Positions 15,916-24,692 of a stretch of 41,016 nucleotides of DNA are shown piece after piece. The notes beneath the pieces are model-generated. The model was given only the letters and a program-made list of their open reading frames with translations, was not told where the DNA came from and did no database searches. Position numbers and translations under genes: made by a program. Position 1 is the stretch's first letter. The number at the start of each line of letters is the position of its first letter. This DNA comes from CAZLPW01 sp964561495 (GTDB taxonomy: Bacteria; Fidelibacterota; Marinisomatia; Marinisomatales; UBA1611). The DNA lies in the NCBI GenBank assembly GCA_964561495.1, contig CAZLPW010000012.1:1-41016 (forward strand), read 5' to 3'.

Positions 15916-17631
15916 ATGCACGGTGGCGATCAAGTAGCAGATGTTTTAAAAAAACATAATATAAAGTGGGTTTTTACCCTTTGCGGTGGTCATATTTCTC
16001 CTATTTTGACTGGTTGTAATAAAGTTGATATAAAAATAATTGATACGCGCCATGAATCAACAGCTGTTTTTGCTGCTGATGCAGTATCCCGTTTATCAGG
16101 AACAATCGGCGTTGCCGCTGTAACAGCAGGACCTGGGCTTACAAATTCAATTACACCGATAAAAAATTCCCAATTGGCTCAATCACCTGTACTTATACTT
16201 GGCGGTGCGACGGCTACAGTTTTAAAAAACAGAGGCAGCCTTCAAGACATTGATCACTTAAGCTTAGTAAAATCAATCACGAAGGGTTCTTTCTCTGTCA
16301 GAAGATTAAAAAACTTATCAAAAACAATCCAAAAAGCAATTAATTTGGCTATTTCAGGAGTACCTGGACCCGTTTATGTTGAAGTTCCGGTAGACATTTT
16401 ATTTCCCGAAGAGGTAGTTCGAAAATGGTATGGTCTGAAAACAGATAGCAAATCTATGCCCTGGTGGATGAGTCTCTATTTGAATTGGAATGTGAATTAT
16501 TTATTTAATAACAATAAAGGGCTTATCAGCCCGCCCCACAAAAAAGCTAGAACAATTTCCCCAAATCAAAAAATCAATCAACTAAAAAGATTAATAGAAA
16601 AAGCAAAAAAGCCCATTATGCTCATTGGAAGCTCCATTATGTTAGACCCTGACCAAGCATCAGATATTGCAGATAGTATTAAAAAATTAGAAATCCCGAC
16701 CTTTGTTTCTGGTAGCGCGCGATCTTTATTATCAAGATCCGATATCCCTTTATTTAGACACAACAGAAAAAGCTCACTTAAAGAATCTGATTTAGTTGTT
16801 TTGTTTGGTATCCCATGTGATTTTAGGCTAGACTATGGAAGACAGATAAATCACAGAGCAAAAATAGTTGCTATTAACAAAAGTCGAAAAGATATGTTAC
16901 TTAACATAAAACCAAGCCTGTGTATAAACCATAATCCAGCAACAATTATTATAGAAATTGCAAAGACAAAAATAAAAAACAATTGGACTGCGTGGATAGA
17001 TTCGATTAACAAAAAAGAAAAAGAAAGAAAGAAAAACATCCAGTCTCAAGCAGATGAAAAAACAAAAAACGTTAACCCAATTAAATTTTTTACCCTACTT
17101 AATAAGCATCTCTCAAAAAACGATATTATTATTGCAGATGGCGGAGATTTTGTAGCGACAGCATCATATATACTTAGGCCTAGATCTTTTACAGGTTGGT
17201 TAGATCCTGGAGTGTTTGGAACGTTGGGTGTTGGTTCTGGGTTTGCCCTAGGCGCTAAATTGTGTTACCCCAGTTCAACAGTGTGGATAATTTTTGGGGA
17301 TGGCTCTTTTGGCTATAGTTTAATAGAATTTGATACATTTATAAGACACAACATACCAGTTATAGCGATTATTGGGAATGATGCTGGGTGGACCCAGATT
17401 GCAAGAGATCAGGTTGATATATTAGAAGACCCAATAGGAACAGAGCTTAGATATACAAAGTATGATTTAGCTGTAGCTGGAATTGGTGGCTGTGGGCTTT
17501 CAATTGAAAAAGAAAAAGACATAGACAAGATACTTACCGAGGCTAAAGAAGCCTCATCCCAAGGAAATCCCGTTGCAATTAATGTAAAGATAGAAAACAC
17601 AGATTTTAGAAAAGGATCTATTTCTATTTAA
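15916..17631 (+). CDS. Thiamine-diphosphate enzyme, ILVBL / 2-hydroxyacyl-CoA lyase 2-like
   Basis: A 571-residue three-domain ThDP enzyme of the acetolactate-synthase superfamily. The cofactor-activating Glu47 lies in IIDTRHESTAVFAADA, and the ThDP/Mg motif runs from GDG at 461-463 to Asn488 (IGNDAGWTQI). From memory of human ILVBL (HACL2), blocks such as GGHISP, TAGPGLTN, LDPGVFGTLGVGSGFALGAK, FGYSLIEFDTFIRH and the closing TDFRKGSISI match almost word for word. That points to carbon-carbon cleavage of 2-hydroxyacyl-CoA (alpha-oxidation) rather than branched amino-acid synthesis; no ilvN, ilvC or ilvD lies nearby. The middle domain carries an extra membrane-like region (WWMSLYLNWNVNYLF, ~175-195). 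It starts 23 nt after the AI-2E gene and ends 6 nt before the sulfotransferase-like gene. Confidence 0.85.
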   Translation: MHGGDQVADVLKKHNIKWVFTLCGGHISPILTGCNKVDIKIIDTRHESTAVFAADAVSRLSGTIGVAAVTAGPGLTNSITPIKNSQLAQSPVLILGGATATVLKNRGSLQDIDHLSLVKSITKGSFSVRRLKNLSKTIQKAINLAISGVPGPVYVEVPVDILFPEEVVRKWYGLKTDSKSMPWWMSLYLNWNVNYLFNNNKGLISPPHKKARTISPNQKINQLKRLIEKAKKPIMLIGSSIMLDPDQASDIADSIKKLEIPTFVSGSARSLLSRSDIPLFRHNRKSSLKESDLVVLFGIPCDFRLDYGRQINHRAKIVAINKSRKDMLLNIKPSLCINHNPATIIIEIAKTKIKNNWTAWIDSINKKEKERKKNIQSQADEKTKNVNPIKFFTLLNKHLSKNDIIIADGGDFVATASYILRPRSFTGWLDPGVFGTLGVGSGFALGAKLCYPSSTVWIIFGDGSFGYSLIEFDTFIRHNIPVIAIIGNDAGWTQIARDQVDILEDPIGTELRYTKYDLAVAGIGGCGLSIEKEKDIDKILTEAKEASSQGNPVAINVKIENTDFRKGSISI

Positions 17632-17637
17632 AATAAA

Positions 17638-18930
17638 ATGAAGGATTTTATTTATTTTTTTATTATCAAATTGCCTCTGTTTTTTTCTTTTTTAAATGGA
17701 CAAATAGGATATAGCAATTTTGATATTGTTACTAATAACTCTTCTCATTCTTCAGATATTTTTATTCATACAATGGGCCCTGGTTCACATCATATGGCTA
17801 TAATTAATCCAGAATTAGAAGTTAAATGGTTTATTAAAAGTGGACACCTCGGTATTGATTTTAAGGTAAACCAAAGTTTTTTATCATATTTTGATAAAAA
17901 CAACCAAAGTTGGATCCTGCTAGACAAGTTTATGATAGAAAAAGACACCTTGAGTTTTTTAGGAGCCAACGCAGATTATCATGATATGAAGCTTCTTTCA
18001 GATGGTGGTTATATTTTGCAAGCATATGATTCAATTTATATAGATATGAGCAATGTTGTTGAAAACGGACAATGGGCAAATGTAATATTTTTACGTATTC
18101 AGGAATTTAACCAAAACGACACCTTGATTTTTGAATGGAGTTCATGGGATCATTTAGACATTTCGGACTATACCAACTTAAACCTTACAAGCAATTATAT
18201 TTCCTGGATGCATGGAAATAGCATAGAAATTGATAACAGTGATAATAATTTAATTCTTTCTAACAGAACCAGCAGTGAAATAATCAAAATTGATAGAAAC
18301 ACAGGAGAAGTTATTTGGTTTTTTGGAGGACCAAACAATCAATTCTCATTTTTAAATGACACGCTTAATGGTTTTAGCATGCAACATGACGTAAGAACAC
18401 TTAGTAATGGGAACCTTACACTTTTTGATAATGGAAATCACAGAGAGCCCCCCGTATCACGAGTATCTGAATATTTATTAGACCTAAACAACATGACAGC
18501 AGAATTAATTTGGGACTTTATACATCCAAATGGCTACTATGGTGTAGCAATGGGAAGCGCCCAGAGACTTCCAAATCAAAATACTTTAATCAACTGGGGT
18601 ATAATTACGCAAACTGGAAATAATGATTTAGGCGCAGTTATAACAGAGGTTGATTATAACAAAAACATTGTTCTAGAAATTGTTTATCCTTTCAATCATA
18701 ATAATTATCGAGTTAGTAAAAGCAATTGGGGCTTTCTATCCAATTTAATTCCTGGTGATACAAATTTGGATAATACTTTAAATATAATGGATATAAATAA
18801 TATTATTGATCACATGCTTAATAACCCTAAAAAAGATGTCTTCCATCTATATCGGTTTGATTTAAATAGAGATAGTTTTTTTGATGAAAATGACATTAAT
18901 CAACTGGTTAGCAAATTATTATATAATTAA
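17638..18930 (+). CDS. Secreted arylsulfotransferase-like beta-propeller with dockerin-like tail
   Basis: A 430-residue exported protein. Residues 1-21 are a signal peptide (FIYFFIIKLPLFFSFLNG). Residues ~45-365 show the repeated beta-propeller pattern of the ASST family: HxM(K/D/S) blades at ADYHDMKLLSDGGYIL (His115), WMHGNSIEID (His192) and SMQHDVRTLSNGNLTLFDNG (His250, His268), with NTGEVIWFFGG between. In known ASST enzymes such histidines serve sulfate transfer between phenolic esters. Residues ~372-430 hold two calcium-loop-like repeats (GDTNLDNTLNIMDINNIIDHML and FDLNRDSFFDENDINQLVSKLL), a dockerin type I-like module. No cohesin is seen in the window. An alternative is a non-catalytic propeller. 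It starts 6 nt after the ThDP enzyme gene. Confidence 0.8.
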   Translation: MKDFIYFFIIKLPLFFSFLNGQIGYSNFDIVTNNSSHSSDIFIHTMGPGSHHMAIINPELEVKWFIKSGHLGIDFKVNQSFLSYFDKNNQSWILLDKFMIEKDTLSFLGANADYHDMKLLSDGGYILQAYDSIYIDMSNVVENGQWANVIFLRIQEFNQNDTLIFEWSSWDHLDISDYTNLNLTSNYISWMHGNSIEIDNSDNNLILSNRTSSEIIKIDRNTGEVIWFFGGPNNQFSFLNDTLNGFSMQHDVRTLSNGNLTLFDNGNHREPPVSRVSEYLLDLNNMTAELIWDFIHPNGYYGVAMGSAQRLPNQNTLINWGIITQTGNNDLGAVITEVDYNKNIVLEIVYPFNHNNYRVSKSNWGFLSNLIPGDTNLDNTLNIMDINNIIDHMLNNPKKDVFHLYRFDLNRDSFFDENDINQLVSKLLYN

Positions 18931-18944
18931 GATGGAAGGAAATA

Positions 18945-20435
18945 TCAATGAGATGTGTCTTTTCCCTTGTCAATTATGCCTACGACATATCCACAAAATA
19001 GTGATACTAAAACAGAGGGAAGCATAACATCCAGTTTTTCAAAATAAACGCCCGCTCCTGAAATACCTGTAAATATAAATTTAAAAAGAGGCACAGACAA
19101 AAAACCAGATATCATAGATGCTATTGCTCCTTTTTCTGTATAGTCATCCCAAAACAAAGATAAAATAATTGCAGGACAAAATGTTGCTGCAATTCCTGAC
19201 CACCCAAATATAACAAACCAAAAAATTGTTCTGTTTGGAGATAAAAAAGAAACGGTTAAAGCAATAGAAAGAGCCAGTATCGCTAAAATCAGCGTGGTTT
19301 TCTTAGAAAACAGCATTAGTTTTTTTTCATCTGTTTCTTGTTTAAACACCTGTTGATAAAAATCTATGGTTATAGCACTTGAAGCCACGACAAGTAACGA
19401 ATCAACTGTCGACATAACCGCAGATAAAACCGCGGCAATATAAAAACCTATAATAGCTGCGGGCATAGCAGTTTCTAATAACATTGCTAAAACATTTTCT
19501 CCTGAATTTCCTAAAATTGTTTCGGCATCTTGTCCCGATTTGGTTAAAACATATCGCCCCAAAAGTCCAATCATAACTGCTGCCGAATCTGTTATCAATG
19601 TATAAGCAACAGCTACCCACTTGCCTTTTTTAATTTCAGCTTGGCTGTTTATGGCAATAAATCGAACATAAACCTGAGGAGAGCCCATATAGCCTATTCC
19701 AATAGAAACAAGGCCAACCACTGAAATAATATTAAGCCATGTGGCTCCTCCAGCACCCCAAAGATTGACTAATCCAGGATCAATATTCTTTAATTCCTCA
19801 AACACTGAAACATCACTCGGTGCTTTCAAGTATACTACAGCTGGCAAAAACACCAACGCTATAAACATTAAAAACCCTTGAAAAAAATCTGACCAGGCAA
19901 CAGCTAAAAACCCACCAGACAAAATATAGACCACGACAATCCCAAACCCAATAAAAATACCTGAATAATAATTAAGACCTAAAAAGGACTCAAAAGTTTT
20001 CCCAGTAATATCAATCTGTGCGCTTACATAAATAACAACAAAAAATGAAAGCGCGGTGGCGCTCAAAATTCTTATTAGGTTTGTATCTGGATTAAAATGA
20101 CTAAATAAATAATCTGGTATTGTAATAGACTTATATTTGTCCGTCATTTTTTTGAACCTTGGGGCCATATATTGCCAAGAAATAAATACTCCTAAAACCT
20201 CACCAACAACAATCCAAAATGCGCTAACACCTATTATTGCACCCATACCCGTAACGCCGATTAATAGCCAACCTGATTCCCCTGTTGCTCTAGCAGAAAA
20301 TGCGGCAATCCAATAACTAAGCCTTTTCCCCCCAACATAATAATCACTAATGTTTTTTATTTTTTTTGATGCGAGTAAGCCAATACCAAGCAAAACGCCA
20401 AAGTATAAAAACAAAACAAAATATTTAGTGTCCAT
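18945..20435 (-). CDS. PutP-like sodium:solute symporter
   Basis: A 496-residue SSF-family permease with about 13 membrane segments. The N-terminal part (DYYVGGKRLSYWIAAFSARATGESGWLLIG, ~31-60) is close to the proline symporter PutP. At the place of the PutP Asp55 in ASDMSGW this protein reads ATGESGW (Gly52, Glu53), so the sodium site may be built differently. SITIPDYLFSHF and SAVMSTVDSLLVVASSAITIDFYQ also fit the family. It is the last gene of a minus-strand run, 29 nt after the nitrilase-like gene, and converges with the sulfotransferase-like gene with only 14 nt between. A small amino acid or amide-derived solute is a reasonable guess. Confidence 0.9.
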   Translation of the reverse strand: MDTKYFVLFLYFGVLLGIGLLASKKIKNISDYYVGGKRLSYWIAAFSARATGESGWLLIGVTGMGAIIGVSAFWIVVGEVLGVFISWQYMAPRFKKMTDKYKSITIPDYLFSHFNPDTNLIRILSATALSFFVVIYVSAQIDITGKTFESFLGLNYYSGIFIGFGIVVVYILSGGFLAVAWSDFFQGFLMFIALVFLPAVVYLKAPSDVSVFEELKNIDPGLVNLWGAGGATWLNIISVVGLVSIGIGYMGSPQVYVRFIAINSQAEIKKGKWVAVAYTLITDSAAVMIGLLGRYVLTKSGQDAETILGNSGENVLAMLLETAMPAAIIGFYIAAVLSAVMSTVDSLLVVASSAITIDFYQQVFKQETDEKKLMLFSKKTTLILAILALSIALTVSFLSPNRTIFWFVIFGWSGIAATFCPAIILSLFWDDYTEKGAIASMISGFLSVPLFKFIFTGISGAGVYFEKLDVMLPSVLVSLFCGYVVGIIDKGKDTSH

Positions 20436-20464
20436 TAGTGACCTTCATCTATTTTATGAAAATA

Positions 20465-21268
20465 TTAATTATAAACATTAAAAACTTGTTTGTTGTTTTT
20501 AAATGCCTTTAGAGGAGTAGACACACCTGCCGTTCCAGTCTCCCGAACAACCCGAACACGTTCGAAATCAATTATTGCGGTTTGCAAACAAGGCCCCTCA
20601 TTATTATGCTGTAACAAATTACCCTCTGGATCAATAATTTGAGATCCCCCATTCCCTCCGTATCCTACAGCATTACAGGAAACAACATAGCTTTGTTGAG
20701 TAATAGCCGTTGCTTGGCAAACAATTTGTTCTTGCCGCCTATCTCCTGTGGTCGTCATAGTTGGAACAATAATCATTTCTGCTCCAAGGTTAATTAAATC
20801 TCTGGAGACCTCTGGAAACCAGATATCATAACAAATCATAATCCCGACCTTTCCCACTTTAGGTATTTCAAAAACAAAAGGGTTGTGACCTGGGTTAGTT
20901 TTTTCATAAGGGGACCAGGGATATCTTTTTCTATAAATACCAACAAGCAATCCTTCTGGTGAAAAAACAGGGCAACTGTTATATATCTTTTTACCACTCT
21001 TTTCATAAATACTTCCAGGTATTAACCACAATTTGTATTTTTTTGCCCAATCTGAAAATTTTTTAACCAATCCGCCTTTTGATGTTTGCGCGTTTTTCTT
21101 AAAACCTAAGTTAAAGTCCACTGAACAAAGCTCTGGAAAAACAACCATATCTATGTGTGGAAAAACAGAATGAATATGCTTTAAATATCCTTCCATTGTT
21201 TTTATGTTTTCTTTTTGTTCTTTCGCTACAAACATTTGTACAGATGCTATATTTATGTGACTTTTCAT
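20465..21268 (-). CDS. Carbon-nitrogen hydrolase (nitrilase superfamily amidase)
   Basis: A 267-residue cytoplasmic hydrolase with the full Glu-Lys-Cys triad: Glu46 in VVFPELCSVD, Lys114 in GIYRKRYPW and Cys146 in GIMICYDIWFPEVSRDL. Length and layout match single-domain amidases and N-carbamoyl-amine or beta-ureidopropionase-like members rather than true nitrilases. It hydrolyses a C-N bond in an amide or carbamoyl compound. It sits between the ABC importer genes (15 nt after the ATPase) and the PutP-like symporter, all on one strand, so it probably processes an imported amide. If it were a carbamoyl-beta-amino-acid hydrolase it would feed the omega-amino-acid operon at 2964-14151, but that link is only an inference. 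Confidence 0.88.
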   Translation of the reverse strand: MKSHINIASVQMFVAKEQKENIKTMEGYLKHIHSVFPHIDMVVFPELCSVDFNLGFKKNAQTSKGGLVKKFSDWAKKYKLWLIPGSIYEKSGKKIYNSCPVFSPEGLLVGIYRKRYPWSPYEKTNPGHNPFVFEIPKVGKVGIMICYDIWFPEVSRDLINLGAEMIIVPTMTTTGDRRQEQIVCQATAITQQSYVVSCNAVGYGGNGGSQIIDPEGNLLQHNNEGPCLQTAIIDFERVRVVRETGTAGVSTPLKAFKNNKQVFNVYN

Positions 21269-21283
21269 GAATCTGCCTTTTTT

Positions 21284-22843
21284 TTAGTTAGAAATGGTAG
21301 AAACCAAATTTTTGGTATATTGAGTATTCGGATTATATAATATTTCATTGGTATTTCCTTGTTCAATAATCTGCCCTTTGTATAAAACAGCTACTCGATC
21401 TGCCAAGCTCATTATTGATTTTAAATCGTGAGAAATCAGTGCTACCGTAATTTTATTGTTTTCTTTTATTTTTTTTATTAGTCTAAGAATTCTTTTTTGA
21501 ACATGAATATCAAGTGAAGATGTCGGTTCATCTAATATTAAAAAACTTGGTTCGGTTATTAAAGCTCTTGCAATAGACACGCGCTGTCTTTGTCCTCCAG
21601 ATAGTTGGTGTGGATATCGATACAGAAAACTATCTTTTATGCTGGTTTGCTTTATAATAATATCTATTTTTTGTTCAATGCTTTCAAGATTAGTAATTCC
21701 TCTTAATATTAATGGCTCAGCGAGTATATTAAAAATTTTCATTTTAGGGTTTAGTGATCCTAAAGAGTCTTGAAAAACAACACCAAATTTTCTGTTTGGG
21801 TTTTGGTGTAATGTCTCTTGGCCTGAGCTATCAATAATCTTAATTACACCTTCATCCTGACGAAGCACCTGTAATAGTATTTTCACCAAAGTAGACTTTC
21901 CGCTACCAGACTGGCCAACAATGCCTAAAACCTCTTTGTTTAATATATTCAGATTTGTTTTTCTAAGGGCCCTGATTGACTTCCCAAATACATTGTAAGT
22001 TTTAGAAATGTTTTTAATAACAATAAAGGGGTTGTTCAGTTTAGTGTTCGGATAAGCTGTTTTATCATTTACTATAAAAAGAGTTTTAATTATTTTTTTT
22101 GTATACATAGCCTTCGGCTTTTTTAAAATATTTTTTGTTTTATTAATCTCAACAATGCGACCCGCTTCCATTACCGCAATCCTATCAGAGCTATTCTTAA
22201 TAAAATGTAAATCGTGAGAAATTAGTAACACTGCTGTCTTTGATTCTTTTACAAGGGAAAGAACTAAATCAAGAATTTCGTTTTTTAAATTTGCATCTAG
22301 CGCAGTCGTTATCTCATCTGCAACTAACAACTTCGGTCTCACAGCCATCGCCATCGCAATCATTACTCGCTGCATTTGACCCCCAGAAAGCTGGTGCGGA
22401 TATCTTTCTATAAAACTATTAACTGGTCTGAGCTGAACTTTTTTAAACCATTCTTTGATCGTTTCTTCGCATTGTTTTTTGTCATACCTAAATTGTTTTT
22501 TTAATATTGTTCTAAATTGCTTCCCTACTGCCTGAACTGGGTTTAATGATTTAGTAGGCTCTTGAAATATCATTGAAACTTCAATCCCATGAGAAAATAT
22601 TTTATCCTTTGTATTTTTATTTTTATGAAAAAGAATTTTCCCTTTTTGTTTAAAGTTTTTTGATTCTATCAAACCAACAATTGTCTTCGCCAATATACTT
22701 TTTCCACTTCCGGTTTTTCCAATTAGCCCTAATATCTCTGACTCAAAAATATCGAAAGAAACCGAATCAAGAATTTTTGTTTGAGATTTATTTTTATCTA
22801 ATTCTATACTTATATTTTTAATCGTTAAAATTTTTGATTTCAT
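21284..22843 (-). CDS. Fused double ATPase of an oligopeptide-type ABC importer
   Basis: Two ABC ATPase domains in one chain, as in GsiA or YejF. Counting from an alternative in-frame ATG at 22858 (524 residues), domain one has Walker A GKTGSGKS (47-54), LSGGQ (157-161) and Walker B LLVADE ending at 182. Domain two has GQSGSGKS (315-322), LSGGQ (419-423) and LILDEP (440-445). I prefer the ATG at 22843 (519 residues), because it forms a TAATG stop-start junction with the permease gene and follows GGATCGG. Both sites look intact. The protein powers import through the two permeases encoded just upstream. It is cytoplasmic and membrane-associated. Confidence 0.92.
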   Translation of the reverse strand: MKSKILTIKNISIELDKNKSQTKILDSVSFDIFESEILGLIGKTGSGKSILAKTIVGLIESKNFKQKGKILFHKNKNTKDKIFSHGIEVSMIFQEPTKSLNPVQAVGKQFRTILKKQFRYDKKQCEETIKEWFKKVQLRPVNSFIERYPHQLSGGQMQRVMIAMAMAVRPKLLVADEITTALDANLKNEILDLVLSLVKESKTAVLLISHDLHFIKNSSDRIAVMEAGRIVEINKTKNILKKPKAMYTKKIIKTLFIVNDKTAYPNTKLNNPFIVIKNISKTYNVFGKSIRALRKTNLNILNKEVLGIVGQSGSGKSTLVKILLQVLRQDEGVIKIIDSSGQETLHQNPNRKFGVVFQDSLGSLNPKMKIFNILAEPLILRGITNLESIEQKIDIIIKQTSIKDSFLYRYPHQLSGGQRQRVSIARALITEPSFLILDEPTSSLDIHVQKRILRLIKKIKENNKITVALISHDLKSIMSLADRVAVLYKGQIIEQGNTNEILYNPNTQYTKNLVSTISN

Positions 22844-23688
22844 TAAACCCGATCCCATTCTCGATTATAATATTCCCTTAGTCCATCCCCAATAATATTG
22901 AAAGAAACAACCGATAAAACCATAAAAACGCCTGGGAAAAACATTACCCACCAATTATTTAAAAATTGAGAACGAGCAAGATTAATCAACAAGCCCCATT
23001 CAACATCTGGAGGCTGAACACCAAGCCCGATAAAAGAAAGTCCCGCGGCTGTTAAAATCGCATAGCCAGCATCAATGCTCCCTTGAATAAAAAGAGGATT
23101 AACAATGTTAGGTAAAATATGATTTTTTATTATGTGAAATTTGCTAGCGCCCAGACTTTTAGAGATCATTACATAGTCCGAAGATTTAATGATAATTGCC
23201 TGCGATCTGGAAATTCTAGCGTACCAAGGAAACCATGAAACAGCTATTCCTATGATTACATTGTTTAGTGATGGTCCTAAAACTGTCGTTATAATTATAG
23301 GTAAAACTAATGGCGGGAACGCAAGAAACCCATCAGCTGTTCTCATTAATACTTCATCTGTTTTGCTCCCACTAGAGACACCAGCAATTAGACCGACTGG
23401 CACACCAAATAAAACGGATAAAAACACTACCCCAAAGGCAACCTTAAACGATGACATTGCACCATAAACAGTTAAGGTAAAAACATCTCTTCCTGCAGAG
23501 TCTGTACCAAACCAGTGGCTAGCAGATGGAAATTGGTTTTTATTTTCAAAAAACACCGCACCATAAATATCATCAGAATAAGGTGATAAAAAAGGAACGA
23601 AAACAGATAAGAAAAAAACTAAAACAAGAAACACAATAGCAACCAAATTCGATTTTTTTAATTGTAAAAAATTAATAAATGGTTCCAT
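22843..23688 (-). CDS. ABC importer permease, DppC/OppC-like
   Basis: A 281-residue inner-membrane protein with about six helices. It has the N-terminal pattern of the DppC group (one helix, then GAVFFENKNQFPSASHWFGTDSAGRDVFT) and the coupling region EAA-like SKSLGASKFHIIKNHILPNIVNPL. ILTAAGLSFIGLGVQPPDVEWG is a strong signature of this subfamily. It pairs with the DppB-like permease, whose gene ends 2 nt upstream. Its TAA shares a base with the ATG of the fused ATPase. The substrate class is peptides, nickel chelates, glutathione or related small compounds; the protein itself does not decide. Confidence 0.93.
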   Translation of the reverse strand: MEPFINFLQLKKSNLVAIVFLVLVFFLSVFVPFLSPYSDDIYGAVFFENKNQFPSASHWFGTDSAGRDVFTLTVYGAMSSFKVAFGVVFLSVLFGVPVGLIAGVSSGSKTDEVLMRTADGFLAFPPLVLPIIITTVLGPSLNNVIIGIAVSWFPWYARISRSQAIIIKSSDYVMISKSLGASKFHIIKNHILPNIVNPLFIQGSIDAGYAILTAAGLSFIGLGVQPPDVEWGLLINLARSQFLNNWWVMFFPGVFMVLSVVSFNIIGDGLREYYNREWDRV

Positions 23689-23690
23689 GG

Positions 23691-24692
23691 TTATATTCTT
23701 GTTCTTGGGTCAATAATAAAATATAAAACATCAACAATAAAGTTTATCAATATATAACTGGTCGAATAAACGATTGTAACACCTATAACAGATGGGAAAT
23801 CACCTGTTGTTATAGAAAGAACTCCAAAGTGTCCTAATCCTGGCCAATCAAATATGGATTCAATAAAAAATGTCCCTCCAAGCATCATGCCATAAAGAAG
23901 GCCCAAAACAGTAGAGATTGGTACGAGAGTGTTTTTGTAACTGGACTTCTTTATTATTTCAAAATCTGTAAAGCCAAAAGATTTGTAAGTCAAAAAGTAT
24001 GCCTCATTCATAGTGTTAACTAAAGCAGATCTTGACGTCCTAATAACTATTCCTGTAATACAAATCGTCATCGTCAAAACAGGTAAAATAGCGTGCCTGG
24101 CGGCATCAAAAAAGAGTCCCCAATCACCAAATAAAATACAATCAATAAATATAGAGCCCGTGCTGATTACAGAAGAAAAATCACCAGACAAACGACCCTG
24201 AAGAGGCAGCCACCCTAAAAGCCCAAAAAAAACAATTTGTAATAACATCCCCAACCAAAAAACTGGGAAAGACATGCCAACATATCCAAAAACCCTTATC
24301 AAAGTATCTATAGCTTTCCCCTCTTTTAAAACAGTAACAACGGCCATTGGAAAACCAATAAACAAAGCAAAAAACATTGATATAGTAACCAGCTCTAGCG
24401 TAGCCAAAAAGCGCGCTCCTAGTTCTTCTATAACGGGCTGCCTGGTCCTTAAAGAGATACCCATGTCTCCTTTAATTAAATTTTCAATAAATCGGTAAAA
24501 TTGTATTGTTTTGGGTTTATCAAACCCTAGTTCTTTTTGAGCCATTTTTATTTGTTCTTTTGTTGGGTGTTCTCCAAGCCACAAGGAAACAGGGTCTCCA
24601 GGTAACATATGGGCAATAAAAAAAGTAACACTAACTACGACGAAAAGAACTGACACCATTAAGACTGTTTTTTTCAATATATATCGTATCAT
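23691..24692 (-). CDS. ABC importer permease, DppB/OppB-like
   Basis: A 333-residue inner-membrane protein of the DppB group. The first helix is followed by AHMLPGDPVSLWLGEHPTKEQI, a periplasmic stretch typical of this subfamily. GYVGMSFPVFWLGMLLQIVFFGLLGWLP and the late IFDWPGLGHFGVLSITTGDFPSV are conserved signatures, and the EAA-like loop reads TYKSFGFTDFEIIKKSSYKNTLVP. The start ATG at 24692 overlaps the stop of the binding-protein gene by ATGA, and the gene ends 2 nt before the DppC-like gene. It forms the importer channel with that partner. Confidence 0.93.
   Translation of the reverse strand: MIRYILKKTVLMVSVLFVVVSVTFFIAHMLPGDPVSLWLGEHPTKEQIKMAQKELGFDKPKTIQFYRFIENLIKGDMGISLRTRQPVIEELGARFLATLELVTISMFFALFIGFPMAVVTVLKEGKAIDTLIRVFGYVGMSFPVFWLGMLLQIVFFGLLGWLPLQGRLSGDFSSVISTGSIFIDCILFGDWGLFFDAARHAILPVLTMTICITGIVIRTSRSALVNTMNEAYFLTYKSFGFTDFEIIKKSSYKNTLVPISTVLGLLYGMMLGGTFFIESIFDWPGLGHFGVLSITTGDFPSVIGVTIVYSTSYILINFIVDVLYFIIDPRTRI

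Noticed and set aside
15916..17631. Calling the ThDP enzyme an acetolactate synthase (ilvB)
   Set aside because: Block-by-block likeness is to ILVBL/HACL2, and no other branched-chain synthesis gene is nearby.
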